14,557 nt of DNA from a bacterium. GTDB lineage: Bacteria; Bacillota; Bacilli; Lactobacillales; Streptococcaceae. Within the stretch, counting starts at the first letter, position 1. Every line of letters begins with the position of its first letter. Position numbers and translations under genes: made by a program. The notes under the pieces are model-generated. The model was not told where the DNA came from. It did not search any database and saw only the letters and a list, made by a program, of their open reading frames with translations. The stretch spans positions 1-14,557 of the forward strand of contig CAJNCY010000017.1 of the NCBI GenBank assembly GCA_905221375.1, given 5' to 3'. This document shows positions 7,901-14,557 of this stretch, one piece after another.

Positions 7901-10900
7901 CGCTCATGATAATATTGCACCGAACGTAACAGTTCAAGGAAAAACTCTATCTGAAACGGAAGCAAATGCACCAATCTTTACAGTCTACCGTGGAGCAAAC
8001 TTTAACCCGCTTATTGAAGCATGGGATAACTCAGGTAAGATAAAAGATATAACATTTGGAAATAATACTCTTCCATCAGGTGTCACCAAAGGAAACTTTA
8101 CAGAGCAAACTGGTAAAACAGAAAGTAACAAGTATTCAAGCCGCTTAATCAGTGGAACGGTCAATAGCGACCAAGCATTCGGTACCTATACAGTTCCGGT
8201 ATCGGTATCAGACGGTACAACTACAACAACTCGTTACATGAAGTACCGTATTGTTGATGTTGTTCCTAAAAACTTGGACGCTAATGGTGAAGTCTATAAA
8301 AACATGGGTGATAAGCTTGGAGATGCCCACTACTATATTGGAACGACAAGCAATGGTAACCTAGAGGATGATAAATACTTCCCAGGTGGAATGAACTTCG
8401 ATAAGTGGAAAAATGCTCAAAGGGGAGATGCTACTAGAGAAGACTTAATTAATACAAACCCTGGTAAATGGACTTACAATGCTATCGCTACCTTCCCTGA
8501 TGATACAAAGGATGAAGCGAGTACAACTCGAACAACCTTTACACCGAGTGAAAAAGAAGTTCGAGTTGGATTTGTATTAAAACCAAGTAGACCAGAGATT
8601 ACTCCTCTCCTAAACGGTGATGTGACTGTTGCGCCTAAAACATCTGAGACCACAGTCAATCGTATGGAAATTACTTATACACCAAGAGGTTCTTCAACGA
8701 ACAAGACCTTGACTGCTAGAAAAGCATCAAATGGTACCTGGTCCTTGAATGAAACGCCATCAGGTGTGACAATTAACCCTTCAACTGGTGTCGTAAGTCT
8801 CCCAGAGAGAGTGACTAAGGATGCTTCAACGCTTAGTGCATTCACTTATACGTCGGATAATCGTGCCAGTGATGAATCCTCAACTCGTTTGGTAGTAGAT
8901 AAAGAAGCTCCAGTTATCACAGCGACAAATGGTACTGCTACAACAGGTGAGCACGTGGATATTCCATTGACAGTTGTGGATACGGGTGTTGGTCTTGCTG
9001 ATACAAATGGTGTTGTGATTACAGGTCTTCCTGCAGGTTTGAGCTATTCAAATGGTAAAATCACAGGTACACCAACAGCTCCGGGTACTTATCCGGTAAC
9101 AATTGTTGCTAAAGATAAGCTAGGAAACTCGAATGCTAATAATCCGACAAGGATTACCATCACTGTTCAAAGTCAGGCTGACAAGTACAAAGTCACAACT
9201 AAGAACAATGGTAACTTCTATGCAGTTCAAGATGAAGCTGTTGCGAACTTAACTCCGAGAGACTTTGTTAATGGTACTATTCCAGAAACAGCTAAAGTGA
9301 CATGGAAAACAGCACCGACGACTGGCGAAGTTGGTTCAGGAAAAGTAGCTGCTCTTACTATCACTTACCCAGATGGTTCAACAAAAGACTTGAACTACAC
9401 TTACCAAGTCTATCCAAAACTGGAAACTAAGACGAATAACGGTCAAACAGGTAACTTCCATGCCTTCAAGAACTATAACCGTATTGGTGGAGATACTTAT
9501 GTCTACACTTCTATGGATAATGGTAAAGGATTTAATGGCGTTCCTATGAAATGGGAATATTCATACCGTCTGAACAATGAGGGTAATGAACGTAAGTCTA
9601 CAGGAGACAATCCAACCTTTAGTTCGGTTTGGCATACAGAAAGTAAAGATCCTGAAAACCAAACACATAAGACAAGATACACATTGAATGCTACCTATCC
9701 AAATGGTCGTTTTGGTGCAGTAACTGCAGACAATCCTGCCTTGACAAGTTCAACGCAATGGGATTATGCTGTTTATGAGTATGAACCAAAACGTGTCTTT
9801 GAAACAACTCAAGGAAGTTTGGATGGTTTAGGAACTATTGTTTCAACACCTAAGGATGCATTGCAACCAACGGATGGTAAAACAGAAGTTCCAGATGCTA
9901 CTCGTTTTGAATGGATAAATGGTTGGACACCAAATGATGCCATGGCATCAAGGCCAGATGTTTATGAGCGTAAGATTAGAATGACCTTGCCTGCTGATTC
10001 AAGCACGGTTATCCATAGTCGTGATGTCAGCGTCTATGTTAAAGTTAAACCAAAAACACCAGTTATTGTCGAAAATACAATTTCTGAAAAAGGTGGTTTG
10101 CCAAATCAATCTATCAAGATTGATAATGTTGTAGGAGGGGCTAAAGTTACTCTTACTATTGGTGATAAGACATTTACGAAAACAGCTGGACCTAACGATA
10201 CAAGCGTAACCTTTAGTCCTGCTGAATTGAAAGCAGCTTATGACGCAAACAACGGCCTTCTTCCAACAGGAAATGTTACAGTTAAGCAAGAAGTAACGAT
10301 TCAAAACGACCCAAGCAAGCCTTCAACAGCAACGGATAGATCTACAGTCTTGAGTTCTGAGACAGCAACTGGAACGATTACTCGTGAAACGGAAGCGCCA
10401 GTAGCTCAAGATACAGTTGTAGAAGTTAAACAAAAGGATGGTAGTTGGGTTCCAGTTCCTAAAACAACGGATGCAAATGGTCTTACAACGCATACTTTCT
10501 ATGCAGGTGATGAACTTCGCTTTACAACTAAGTTCACAGATAACAGTGGTAAGATTGCAAATACCGTCGTAAGACAAGGTTCAAACACAGCTGGAGCTAC
10601 AAATAATGTTCTACATAGTACTTGGGGAACTGCTGCTGACAATAATATCACAACAGTTACACCAGCTACTGCAACATCACCAGCAACAGTCACACAAACT
10701 GGTACAGTGGCTGCAAATCTTCAATATAGCGACGGTCAACACGTTACTCGTGCCATTGTCGCAGAAGATACAGTAGGAAACCGTTCTGAGGGTAGCCGCT
10801 TCCGTCTGAAACAAGGTAAGTTGTCAGAGAAACATAGAGGTGTGGATCCAGAAACTAAGTTTGAAGTTGCAGATGTAAACAACTTGACAGCAGAAGAAAA

Positions 10901-13900
10901 AGCGAAAGTACTTGCAGCAATCAAAGCATCAAATCCACAAACAGACAAGCAAATCGCTTCATACACTCAAAATGATGACGGATCAGTCACAATCACCTAC
11001 TTGGATGGAACAAGTAACCTCGTTCGTCCAAACGTTAAGTATGCTGTAGAAAAAGTTTCAGATAGATTCTATGCTGTAAAAGATGAAAATGTAAACGATT
11101 TGGATCTTCTTACTTTTGTTCGTGGAATTGGTGGAAAAGATTTACCAGAAGGTACAAAAGTTACTTGGGAAACAGCTCCTACCTTTAATGAGATTGGAAA
11201 CCGTACAGCTTACTTGAAAGTTGAGCATCCAGACGGTACAGTTACCCCTCATATCGAATACAACTATACAGTTCTCAAAAAGCTTGAAACATTCACACGA
11301 GATGGTAAAACTGGTAAATTCTACGCCTTTAAAGCAGATAGTGGAACGGATAGAGTTACAGGTGGTAACTGGGCTAATAACATTGGTGGATTTACTAACC
11401 TATATGTAAATGATAATAAACTTAATGACTCGAATAATCCGGGTAGTTACTCATTATCAAGCTTAACCTTTAAATACAAGCTGAATAATGATGAAAATGC
11501 TATTCAAACTGAGAAGGTTAATACTACCTTCAGTAACGTATGGCACACAACTAAGGTAAGTGATGCAGATAACCAACCTCTAGCCCACAATACGACCTAT
11601 ACCGCAGTTGCGAACTATTCTAGAGGACGTTTTGGTAATGCATCAAATGGTGATCCTGCCTTAACAAGTACGACAACATTTGACTACTCAGTAGTGGATC
11701 CAGTAGCTAAGAAAGTTTATGAAACAACAGTTGGGAATACAGGCCCACTAGCAGATATTATTAACACTCCAGGTAATGCCATTAAGAATACAGATATCGT
11801 TCTTACTACGAATCCTACTGATGGCACTGCTACAGCTGTTTCAAGTACTGATGCTAGCTCTGCTACAGCTGCTTCTGGTACGACAACTACTCAGACTGTT
11901 CCAATGCCAGATGGTGTAGATTTTGCATGGGATGGGAAAACAGCCCTAGATGCGGATAACATCGTTGCTGCTCCGGGTTACTATACACGAAATGTCAGAG
12001 TCACTCTACCACAAAGTACTACAGAAGGTGATTCAGCTAGAAACAGTCGAACAGTTCCAGTAACTATCAAAGTCAACCTACCAACACCACAAATCGCAGA
12101 TGATCAAGTAACGAATACAGGTGGTCTTCCAAACCGTGGTATTACTGTGACGGACGTAGCACCAGGTGCAACAGTAACCTTGAGAATAGGAAGTAAGGAA
12201 ATTCCGAAGACAGTACCAGCTGGTGCTACAAGTGTCACATTTGGAGCGGATGAATTAGCAGATAGTAACGGTCTGCTTCCAACTGGGAACGTAACGGTTA
12301 CACAAACTAAAAATGTAACGACTCCTACTGGAGGAACAGAGACCCTTAGCACATCAACGACTAAAGAAATTACTGCGGAAAACGAAAAACCAAAAGTAGA
12401 AGTTGTTCTGCAAGTTAAAGATAAGAATAATAATTGGGTTGATCAACCTAAGAAAGCTGTTCGTGATAATGCTAATGACGAAGAAAGACGTTCTGCTCAA
12501 GGATATGAACTTTTCGCTGGGGATGAATATCGCTTTGTTGTGAAAGCTACGGATAACAGTGGTAAGGTTCGTAGTCTAGAAGTATGGGATGGTCGTAATG
12601 TTCAAACTAACATGACAGAAACTACTCATAATTCTAATGGAACGATTACAAATATTACTGGAACTCCGACAACAGCTACTACTACGGATCCAGCTAAGTT
12701 GACAATTGACGGCATCTACAATGCAGGTCAACGATATGACGCAAGAAATGTTTGGACACGTCAGATTCGTACAAAAGACCTTTCTGAAAATACGAATAAT
12801 GAAACTACATTTAAGGTTGCTCAAGGGAAATTAAGTGAAAAATTCCCAGGTAAAGTGCCAGCGACAGTTCAAGTAACTAATGCGACAACTCCGTCAGCAG
12901 ATGATAAGCAAAAGATTATTGATGCGGTGAAGGGTTCTAATCCGGAAAAAGACAATCGTATTAGTAGCTATGCAATTAAAGATAATGGTGCTGTATCAGA
13001 TGGTAAAGTAACAGTAGTTATTACCTATAAAGATGGCACAACAAATGAAGTGAAAGTGCCAGTTTCGGATTCTGATCGTAAGTCTGAACAAGCCTCTCGC
13101 TCTGCATCTGAGTCAGCAAGCACCTCAGCTTCTGAATCAGCATCGACAAGTGCGTCTGAGTCGGCGAGAACAAGTGCAAGTCAATCAGCAAGCACCTCAG
13201 CTAGTCAGTCAGCATCGACAAGTGCAAGCCAATCAGCAAGCACCTCAGCTAGTCAGTCAGCGTCGACAAGTGCAAGTCAATCAGCAAGCACATCAGCATC
13301 TGAATCAGCGTCAACAAGTGCATCAGCTTCAGCAAGCACATCGGCATCTGAGTCAGCGTCAACAAGTGCATCAGCTTCAGCAAGCACCTCAGCCTCTGAG
13401 TCAGCATCAACAAGTGCATCAGCTTCAGCAAGCACATCGGCATCTGAATCAGCGTCAACAAGTGCAAGCCAATCAGCAAGCACATCGGCATCTGAGTCAG
13501 CATCAACAAGTGCATCAGCTTCAGCAAGCACCTCAGCATCTGAGTCAGCGTCAACAAGTGCATCTGAATCAGCAAGTACATCAGCTTCTGAATCAGCGTC
13601 AACAAGTGCGTCAGAATCAGCATCAACAAGCGCTTCAGAATCAGCATCAACAAGTGCGTCTGAGTCAGCATCAACAAGCGCATCTGAGTCAGCATCAACA
13701 AGTGCATCAGAATCAGCAAGCACATCAGCATCTGAGTCAGCATCAACAAGTGCGTCAGAATCAGCAAGCACATCAGCATCTGAGTCAGCATCAACAAGTG
13801 CATCAGCTTCAGCAAGCACATCGGCATCTGAGTCAGCGTCAACAAGTGCATCAGCTTCAGCAAGCACATCAGCGTCTGAATCAGCGTCAACAAGTGCATC

Positions 13901-14557
13901 AGCTTCAGCAAGCACATCAGCATCTGAGTCAGCATCAACAAGTGCGAGCCAATCAGCAAGCACATCAGCATCTGAGTCAGCATCAACAAGTGCGTCAGAA
14001 TCAGCGTCAACAAGCGCCTCAGAATCAGCAAGCACGTCAGCATCTGAATCGGCATCAACAAGCGCTTCAGAGTCAGCATCAACAAGTGCGTCAGAATCAG
14101 CAAGCACATCGGCATCTGAATCAGCGTCAACAAGTGCGAGCCAATCAGCAAGCACAAGCGCTTCTGAATCAGCATCAACAAGTGCGTCAGAATCAGCAAG
14201 CACAAGCGCTTCTGAATCAGCATCAACAAGTGCATCAGAATCAGCAAGCACATCAGCTTCTGAATCGGCATCAACAAGCGCATCTGAGTCAGCCTCAACA
14301 AGTGCCTCAGAATCAGCATCAACAAGTGCCTCAGAATCAGCAAGCACAAGCGCCTCTGAGTCAGCATCAACAAGTGCATCAGAATCAGCAAGCACATCAG
14401 CTTCTGAATCAGCATCAACAAGCGCGTCAGAATCAGCGTCAACAAGCGCATCTGAGTCAGCATCAACAAGTGCCTCAGCATCAGCGTCAACAAGTGCAAG
14501 CCAATCAGCAAGCACAAGCGCGTCAGAGTCAGCATCAACAAGTGCGTCAGCCTCAGC
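4641..14557 (+). CDS. Giant accessory-Sec serine-rich repeat adhesin, 5' part
   Basis: This is a continuous frame of at least 3305 codons, running off the right edge. The ATG at 4641 is chosen for its ribosome site and because MFFRRQ... matches the usual start of SRR glycoproteins. Order of parts by residue: signal peptide 1-92, short SRR1 127-192, helical region 214-353, NRbeta-like region 369-748, Ig-like and Rib-like domains 749-1511, repeated modules 1512-2131 and 2132-2814, SRR2 from 2815. By family knowledge it would be glycosylated in the cytoplasm, exported by SecA2/SecY2/Asp and sortase-anchored to act in adhesion or biofilm. Its non-repeat region of about 2620 residues far exceeds the few hundred of GspB, Hsa or PsrP. 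No frameshift or stop was found, so it looks functional. The C-terminal anchor is outside the window. The ligand is unknown. The N-terminal layout resembles Fap1, but a gene name is not justified. Confidence 0.95.
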   Translation, partial: MFFRRQEGEFRETDRVTRFKLIKSGKHWLRASTSQFGLFKVLRGGVDAAQVTTEMIEEQSANTLTGLDILKGIAAAGTVLGGAVATQTTVYANDALEKTVESNQTLANTDTVTLGTVKDQEGAQADSLSVSVSQSQSMSEEASKNASKHLSESESQSVSTSTSASVSASTSASESASTSASESASTSASQSQTGATSELAKPVVSETASNKETSVRKEDAANATADAALSKVITESLASLQAVETRLSQITSTTSSLVDTTTTAAVATTVSAESNKKAQEDRKRLSKISATMGEYLAKSIGLPNTEAAVAKVNAAVTAIEEALKTPNADLTDVIKQATSAQNSIVNAVLRANNGKRDLLNGKAIKPGTQFRVRNTQTGWGGIGEETQNLANGETIKYLTSGENTDAKHRVETSVDLKAEPVYAANGKITKIIWTLMSNPRQTMNQTNVRHWIQIPSQVNMPTTIVDASYIDTATGSPKKDMTGLPNSTTPSDNMMPAEYNSMRRDSMEVRAKDNYKRVDSGFLSLNSQDEQYNLLKAQSYHNTGNSDKWRKATWENNIKPAILWTNEERVLWNNINVGDRGRVAVTRFETTVPDNVTNGDLKNMKVMYGEGTHNTTWAGIGIHTNPLGLDNVKAYPFVARDSGTYIVNQVEAPYDTSAFNNAGLKWWYSNGDTKQAYTDPNQYLVHPGTQDYSGTKGPAGTTIEYRTKGTNTKVEANQVGRTPGVFEYNIHRQFPDSKGADTPVKFVVKPKTPEITTILQDNVSSQTITVENAAPNKKVVLYKNGSEFATATANAQGVATFSNVQMVNQDSFNAKVKIENQASYRDTDGRDKNYVESAFSNTVRSRFTDTEKPQITKIVANKGAKVDDANPRKILVYREEEIDVDIKLTDNTNRLDKIKVRDNDGNATAPSGKFETNDIVDNSKQTVMNFTTNQNRLGQENNATATQPSVVKLTGHVGKAYTGNSGSWTRYVAGYDHVGLTNDDGTKNDSNAAKIIVEYRAQAEKYAPTAATQNVDIKADGRVRFDNPETYITNRSSLPTNGTTAGTKTTYAWADAEPTNWTAGQHTRDIIVTYPDGSTDRVTVPFNAHDNIAPNVTVQGKTLSETEANAPIFTVYRGANFNPLIEAWDNSGKIKDITFGNNTLPSGVTKGNFTEQTGKTESNKYSSRLISGTVNSDQAFGTYTVPVSVSDGTTTTTRYMKYRIVDVVPKNLDANGEVYKNMGDKLGDAHYYIGTTSNGNLEDDKYFPGGMNFDKWKNAQRGDATREDLINTNPGKWTYNAIATFPDDTKDEASTTRTTFTPSEKEVRVGFVLKPSRPEITPLLNGDVTVAPKTSETTVNRMEITYTPRGSSTNKTLTARKASNGTWSLNETPSGVTINPSTGVVSLPERVTKDASTLSAFTYTSDNRASDESSTRLVVDKEAPVITATNGTATTGEHVDIPLTVVDTGVGLADTNGVVITGLPAGLSYSNGKITGTPTAPGTYPVTIVAKDKLGNSNANNPTRITITVQSQADKYKVTTKNNGNFYAVQDEAVANLTPRDFVNGTIPETAKVTWKTAPTTGEVGSGKVAALTITYPDGSTKDLNYTYQVYPKLETKTNNGQTGNFHAFKNYNRIGGDTYVYTSMDNGKGFNGVPMKWEYSYRLNNEGNERKSTGDNPTFSSVWHTESKDPENQTHKTRYTLNATYPNGRFGAVTADNPALTSSTQWDYAVYEYEPKRVFETTQGSLDGLGTIVSTPKDALQPTDGKTEVPDATRFEWINGWTPNDAMASRPDVYERKIRMTLPADSSTVIHSRDVSVYVKVKPKTPVIVENTISEKGGLPNQSIKIDNVVGGAKVTLTIGDKTFTKTAGPNDTSVTFSPAELKAAYDANNGLLPTGNVTVKQEVTIQNDPSKPSTATDRSTVLSSETATGTITRETEAPVAQDTVVEVKQKDGSWVPVPKTTDANGLTTHTFYAGDELRFTTKFTDNSGKIANTVVRQGSNTAGATNNVLHSTWGTAADNNITTVTPATATSPATVTQTGTVAANLQYSDGQHVTRAIVAEDTVGNRSEGSRFRLKQGKLSEKHRGVDPETKFEVADVNNLTAEEKAKVLAAIKASNPQTDKQIASYTQNDDGSVTITYLDGTSNLVRPNVKYAVEKVSDRFYAVKDENVNDLDLLTFVRGIGGKDLPEGTKVTWETAPTFNEIGNRTAYLKVEHPDGTVTPHIEYNYTVLKKLETFTRDGKTGKFYAFKADSGTDRVTGGNWANNIGGFTNLYVNDNKLNDSNNPGSYSLSSLTFKYKLNNDENAIQTEKVNTTFSNVWHTTKVSDADNQPLAHNTTYTAVANYSRGRFGNASNGDPALTSTTTFDYSVVDPVAKKVYETTVGNTGPLADIINTPGNAIKNTDIVLTTNPTDGTATAVSSTDASSATAASGTTTTQTVPMPDGVDFAWDGKTALDADNIVAAPGYYTRNVRVTLPQSTTEGDSARNSRTVPVTIKVNLPTPQIADDQVTNTGGLPNRGITVTDVAPGATVTLRIGSKEIPKTVPAGATSVTFGADELADSNGLLPTGNVTVTQTKNVTTPTGGTETLSTSTTKEITAENEKPKVEVVLQVKDKNNNWVDQPKKAVRDNANDEERRSAQGYELFAGDEYRFVVKATDNSGKVRSLEVWDGRNVQTNMTETTHNSNGTITNITGTPTTATTTDPAKLTIDGIYNAGQRYDARNVWTRQIRTKDLSENTNNETTFKVAQGKLSEKFPGKVPATVQVTNATTPSADDKQKIIDAVKGSNPEKDNRISSYAIKDNGAVSDGKVTVVITYKDGTTNEVKVPVSDSDRKSEQASRSASESASTSASESASTSASESARTSASQSASTSASQSASTSASQSASTSASQSASTSASQSASTSASESASTSASASASTSASESASTSASASASTSASESASTSASASASTSASESASTSASQSASTSASESASTSASASASTSASESASTSASESASTSASESASTSASESASTSASESASTSASESASTSASESASTSASESASTSASESASTSASESASTSASESASTSASASASTSASESASTSASASASTSASESASTSASASASTSASESASTSASQSASTSASESASTSASESASTSASESASTSASESASTSASESASTSASESASTSASESASTSASQSASTSASESASTSASESASTSASESASTSASESASTSASESASTSASESASTSASESASTSASESASTSASESASTSASESASTSASESASTSASESASTSASESASTSASASASTSASQSASTSASESASTSASAS
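5019..5216 (+). repeat. SRR1, short serine-rich segment
   Basis: Residues 127-192 are Ser-rich, first irregular ([15 protein letters not shown]) and then settling into SASESAST repeats. This short SRR1 between signal and binding region is the normal arrangement for the family, and it is probably glycosylated. The last units use the same codons as the long SRR2. Confidence 0.9.
5280..5699 (+). other. Helical domain resembling Fap1 NR-alpha
   Basis: Residues about 214-353 are rich in Ala, Leu, Glu, Lys and Thr with heptad-like spacing. Three predicted helices can be read: from [20 protein letters not shown], from [20 protein letters not shown], and from [19 protein letters not shown] through [20 protein letters not shown]. 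In S. parasanguinis Fap1 a helical NR-alpha occupies the same place, directly after SRR1 and before a beta-rich domain. The match is by position and composition; no alignment was made. Confidence 0.6.
5745..6884 (+). other. Beta-rich N-terminal domain, candidate binding region
   Basis: Residues about 369-748 start at [17 protein letters not shown] and end at the proline-rich linker VVKPKTPE. The composition is that of an extracellular beta-sheet domain: many Asn, Thr, Gly, Tyr and Trp and no Cys. Notable stretches are [32 protein letters not shown] and LKWWYSNGD. The aromatic residues could form a glycan or protein binding face. It sits where Fap1 has NR-beta and GspB has its sialoglycan-binding region. 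The ligand is not known. Confidence 0.55.
6885..9173 (+). other. String of Ig-like and Rib-like beta domains
   Basis: Residues 749-1511 read as several successive domains. These are an Ig-like domain opened by KPKTPEI (749-848), a domain opened by DTEKPQI with VDIKLTDN (849-1004), a Rib-like domain with [15 protein letters not shown] (about 1005-1090), an Ig/cadherin-like domain opened by DNIAPNVTV, a Trp/Asn-rich part ([17 protein letters not shown]), and a putative-Ig (He_PIG-like) domain with [17 protein letters not shown] (1421-1511). Such domains are common stalk or binding modules of Gram-positive surface proteins. Boundaries are approximate. Confidence 0.65.
9174..11033 (+). repeat. 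Large module A (620 residues) of the adhesin
   Basis: Residues 1512-2131. Order: a Rib-like domain ([31 protein letters not shown]), an Asn/Tyr/Trp-rich domain ([36 protein letters not shown]), a beta domain ending VKVKPKTP, an Ig-like domain ([23 protein letters not shown]), a second Ig-like domain with [18 protein letters not shown], and a short helical-plus-Rib ending ([38 protein letters not shown]). Module B repeats every one of these in the same order, so the whole block was duplicated as a unit. Confidence 0.85.
11034..13082 (+). repeat. Large module B (683 residues), diverged copy of module A
   Basis: Residues 2132-2814 parallel module A throughout: FYAVKDE with [134 protein letters not shown]. 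It carries a Thr/Ala/Ser-rich insert of about 34 residues (11796-11897) that A lacks. Overall divergence is high, so the duplication is old compared with the changes in the SRR. It ends directly at SRR2. Confidence 0.85.
13083..14557 (+). repeat. SRR2, start of the long serine-rich stalk
   Basis: From residue 2815 to the window edge, about 491 residues of 24-base S-A-S-E-S-A-S-T repeats. The first 200 bases are irregular, with Arg-containing units ([15 protein letters not shown]) and a 48-base unit repeated at 13191-13238 and 13239-13286. Further in, a 48-base unit of [16 protein letters not shown] occurs three times from 13314 and again about three times from 13794. The codon pattern is the same as in the upstream gene's stalk. 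Two minus-strand ORFs of 430 and 412 codons here are shadows. Confidence 0.95.

Noticed and set aside
13277..14515. Antisense ORF with acidic ALVDADSD repeats, resembling an Asp-rich repeat protein
   Set aside because: It is a reverse-strand reading of the SASESAST repeat with no promoter or ribosome site. The overlapping 430-codon Leu-rich frame is open for the same reason.

Overview
The window looks like chromosomal DNA of a mitis-group Streptococcus (the S. mitis / S. oralis / S. pneumoniae neighbourhood). Three things suggest this. There are two serine-rich repeat (SRR) surface protein genes. One starts with the long KxYKxGKxW-type signal peptide typical of accessory-Sec adhesin substrates, and the other ends in an LPNTG sortase anchor. 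The intergenic region also carries a degenerate BOX-type element, a repeat family known from pneumococcus and its relatives. The species call is inference from memory of these families, with no database search.

Layout. Positions 1-3339 (+) are the 3' part of a first SRR adhesin: about 124 copies of an eight-residue [12 protein letters not shown] repeat, a short less regular Ser-rich stretch, then the LPNTG motif, membrane segment and basic/acidic tail. A strong hairpin terminator follows at 3414-3476. Positions 3340-4640 are intergenic and AT-rich, with no supportable gene. They hold the BOX-like element (3956-4059), a 13-base direct repeat, two cre-like boxes, a weak hairpin followed by 11 T, a good sigma-A type promoter (4554-4582) and a ribosome binding site (4621-4631). 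Positions 4641-14557 (+) are a second, very large SRR adhesin that is open to the right edge (at least 3305 codons). Its domain order is signal peptide (residues 1-92), short SRR1 (127-192), helical Fap1-NRalpha-like region (about 214-353), NRbeta-like region (about 369-748), a string of Ig-like and Rib-like domains (749-1511), two diverged copies of a module of 620-683 residues (1512-2131 and 2132-2814), and the start of the long SRR2 (from 2815).

How the genes work together. Both proteins are probably glycosylated on the SRR stalks, exported by SecA2/SecY2/Asp machinery and attached to peptidoglycan by sortase. The stalks would hold the N-terminal binding domains away from the cell. None of the export or glycosylation genes (secA2, secY2, asp, gtfA/B, nss/gly) lies inside the window, so this dependence rests on family knowledge.

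The points of most interest are the side-by-side arrangement of two SRR adhesin genes, the unusually large non-repeat region of the second (about 2620 residues), a perfect 528-bp tandem duplication inside the first stalk, and possible expression control elements ahead of the second gene (T11 tract, paired cre-like boxes). The very long alternative-frame ORFs over both repeat regions are shadows of the stop-free 24-base repeat.
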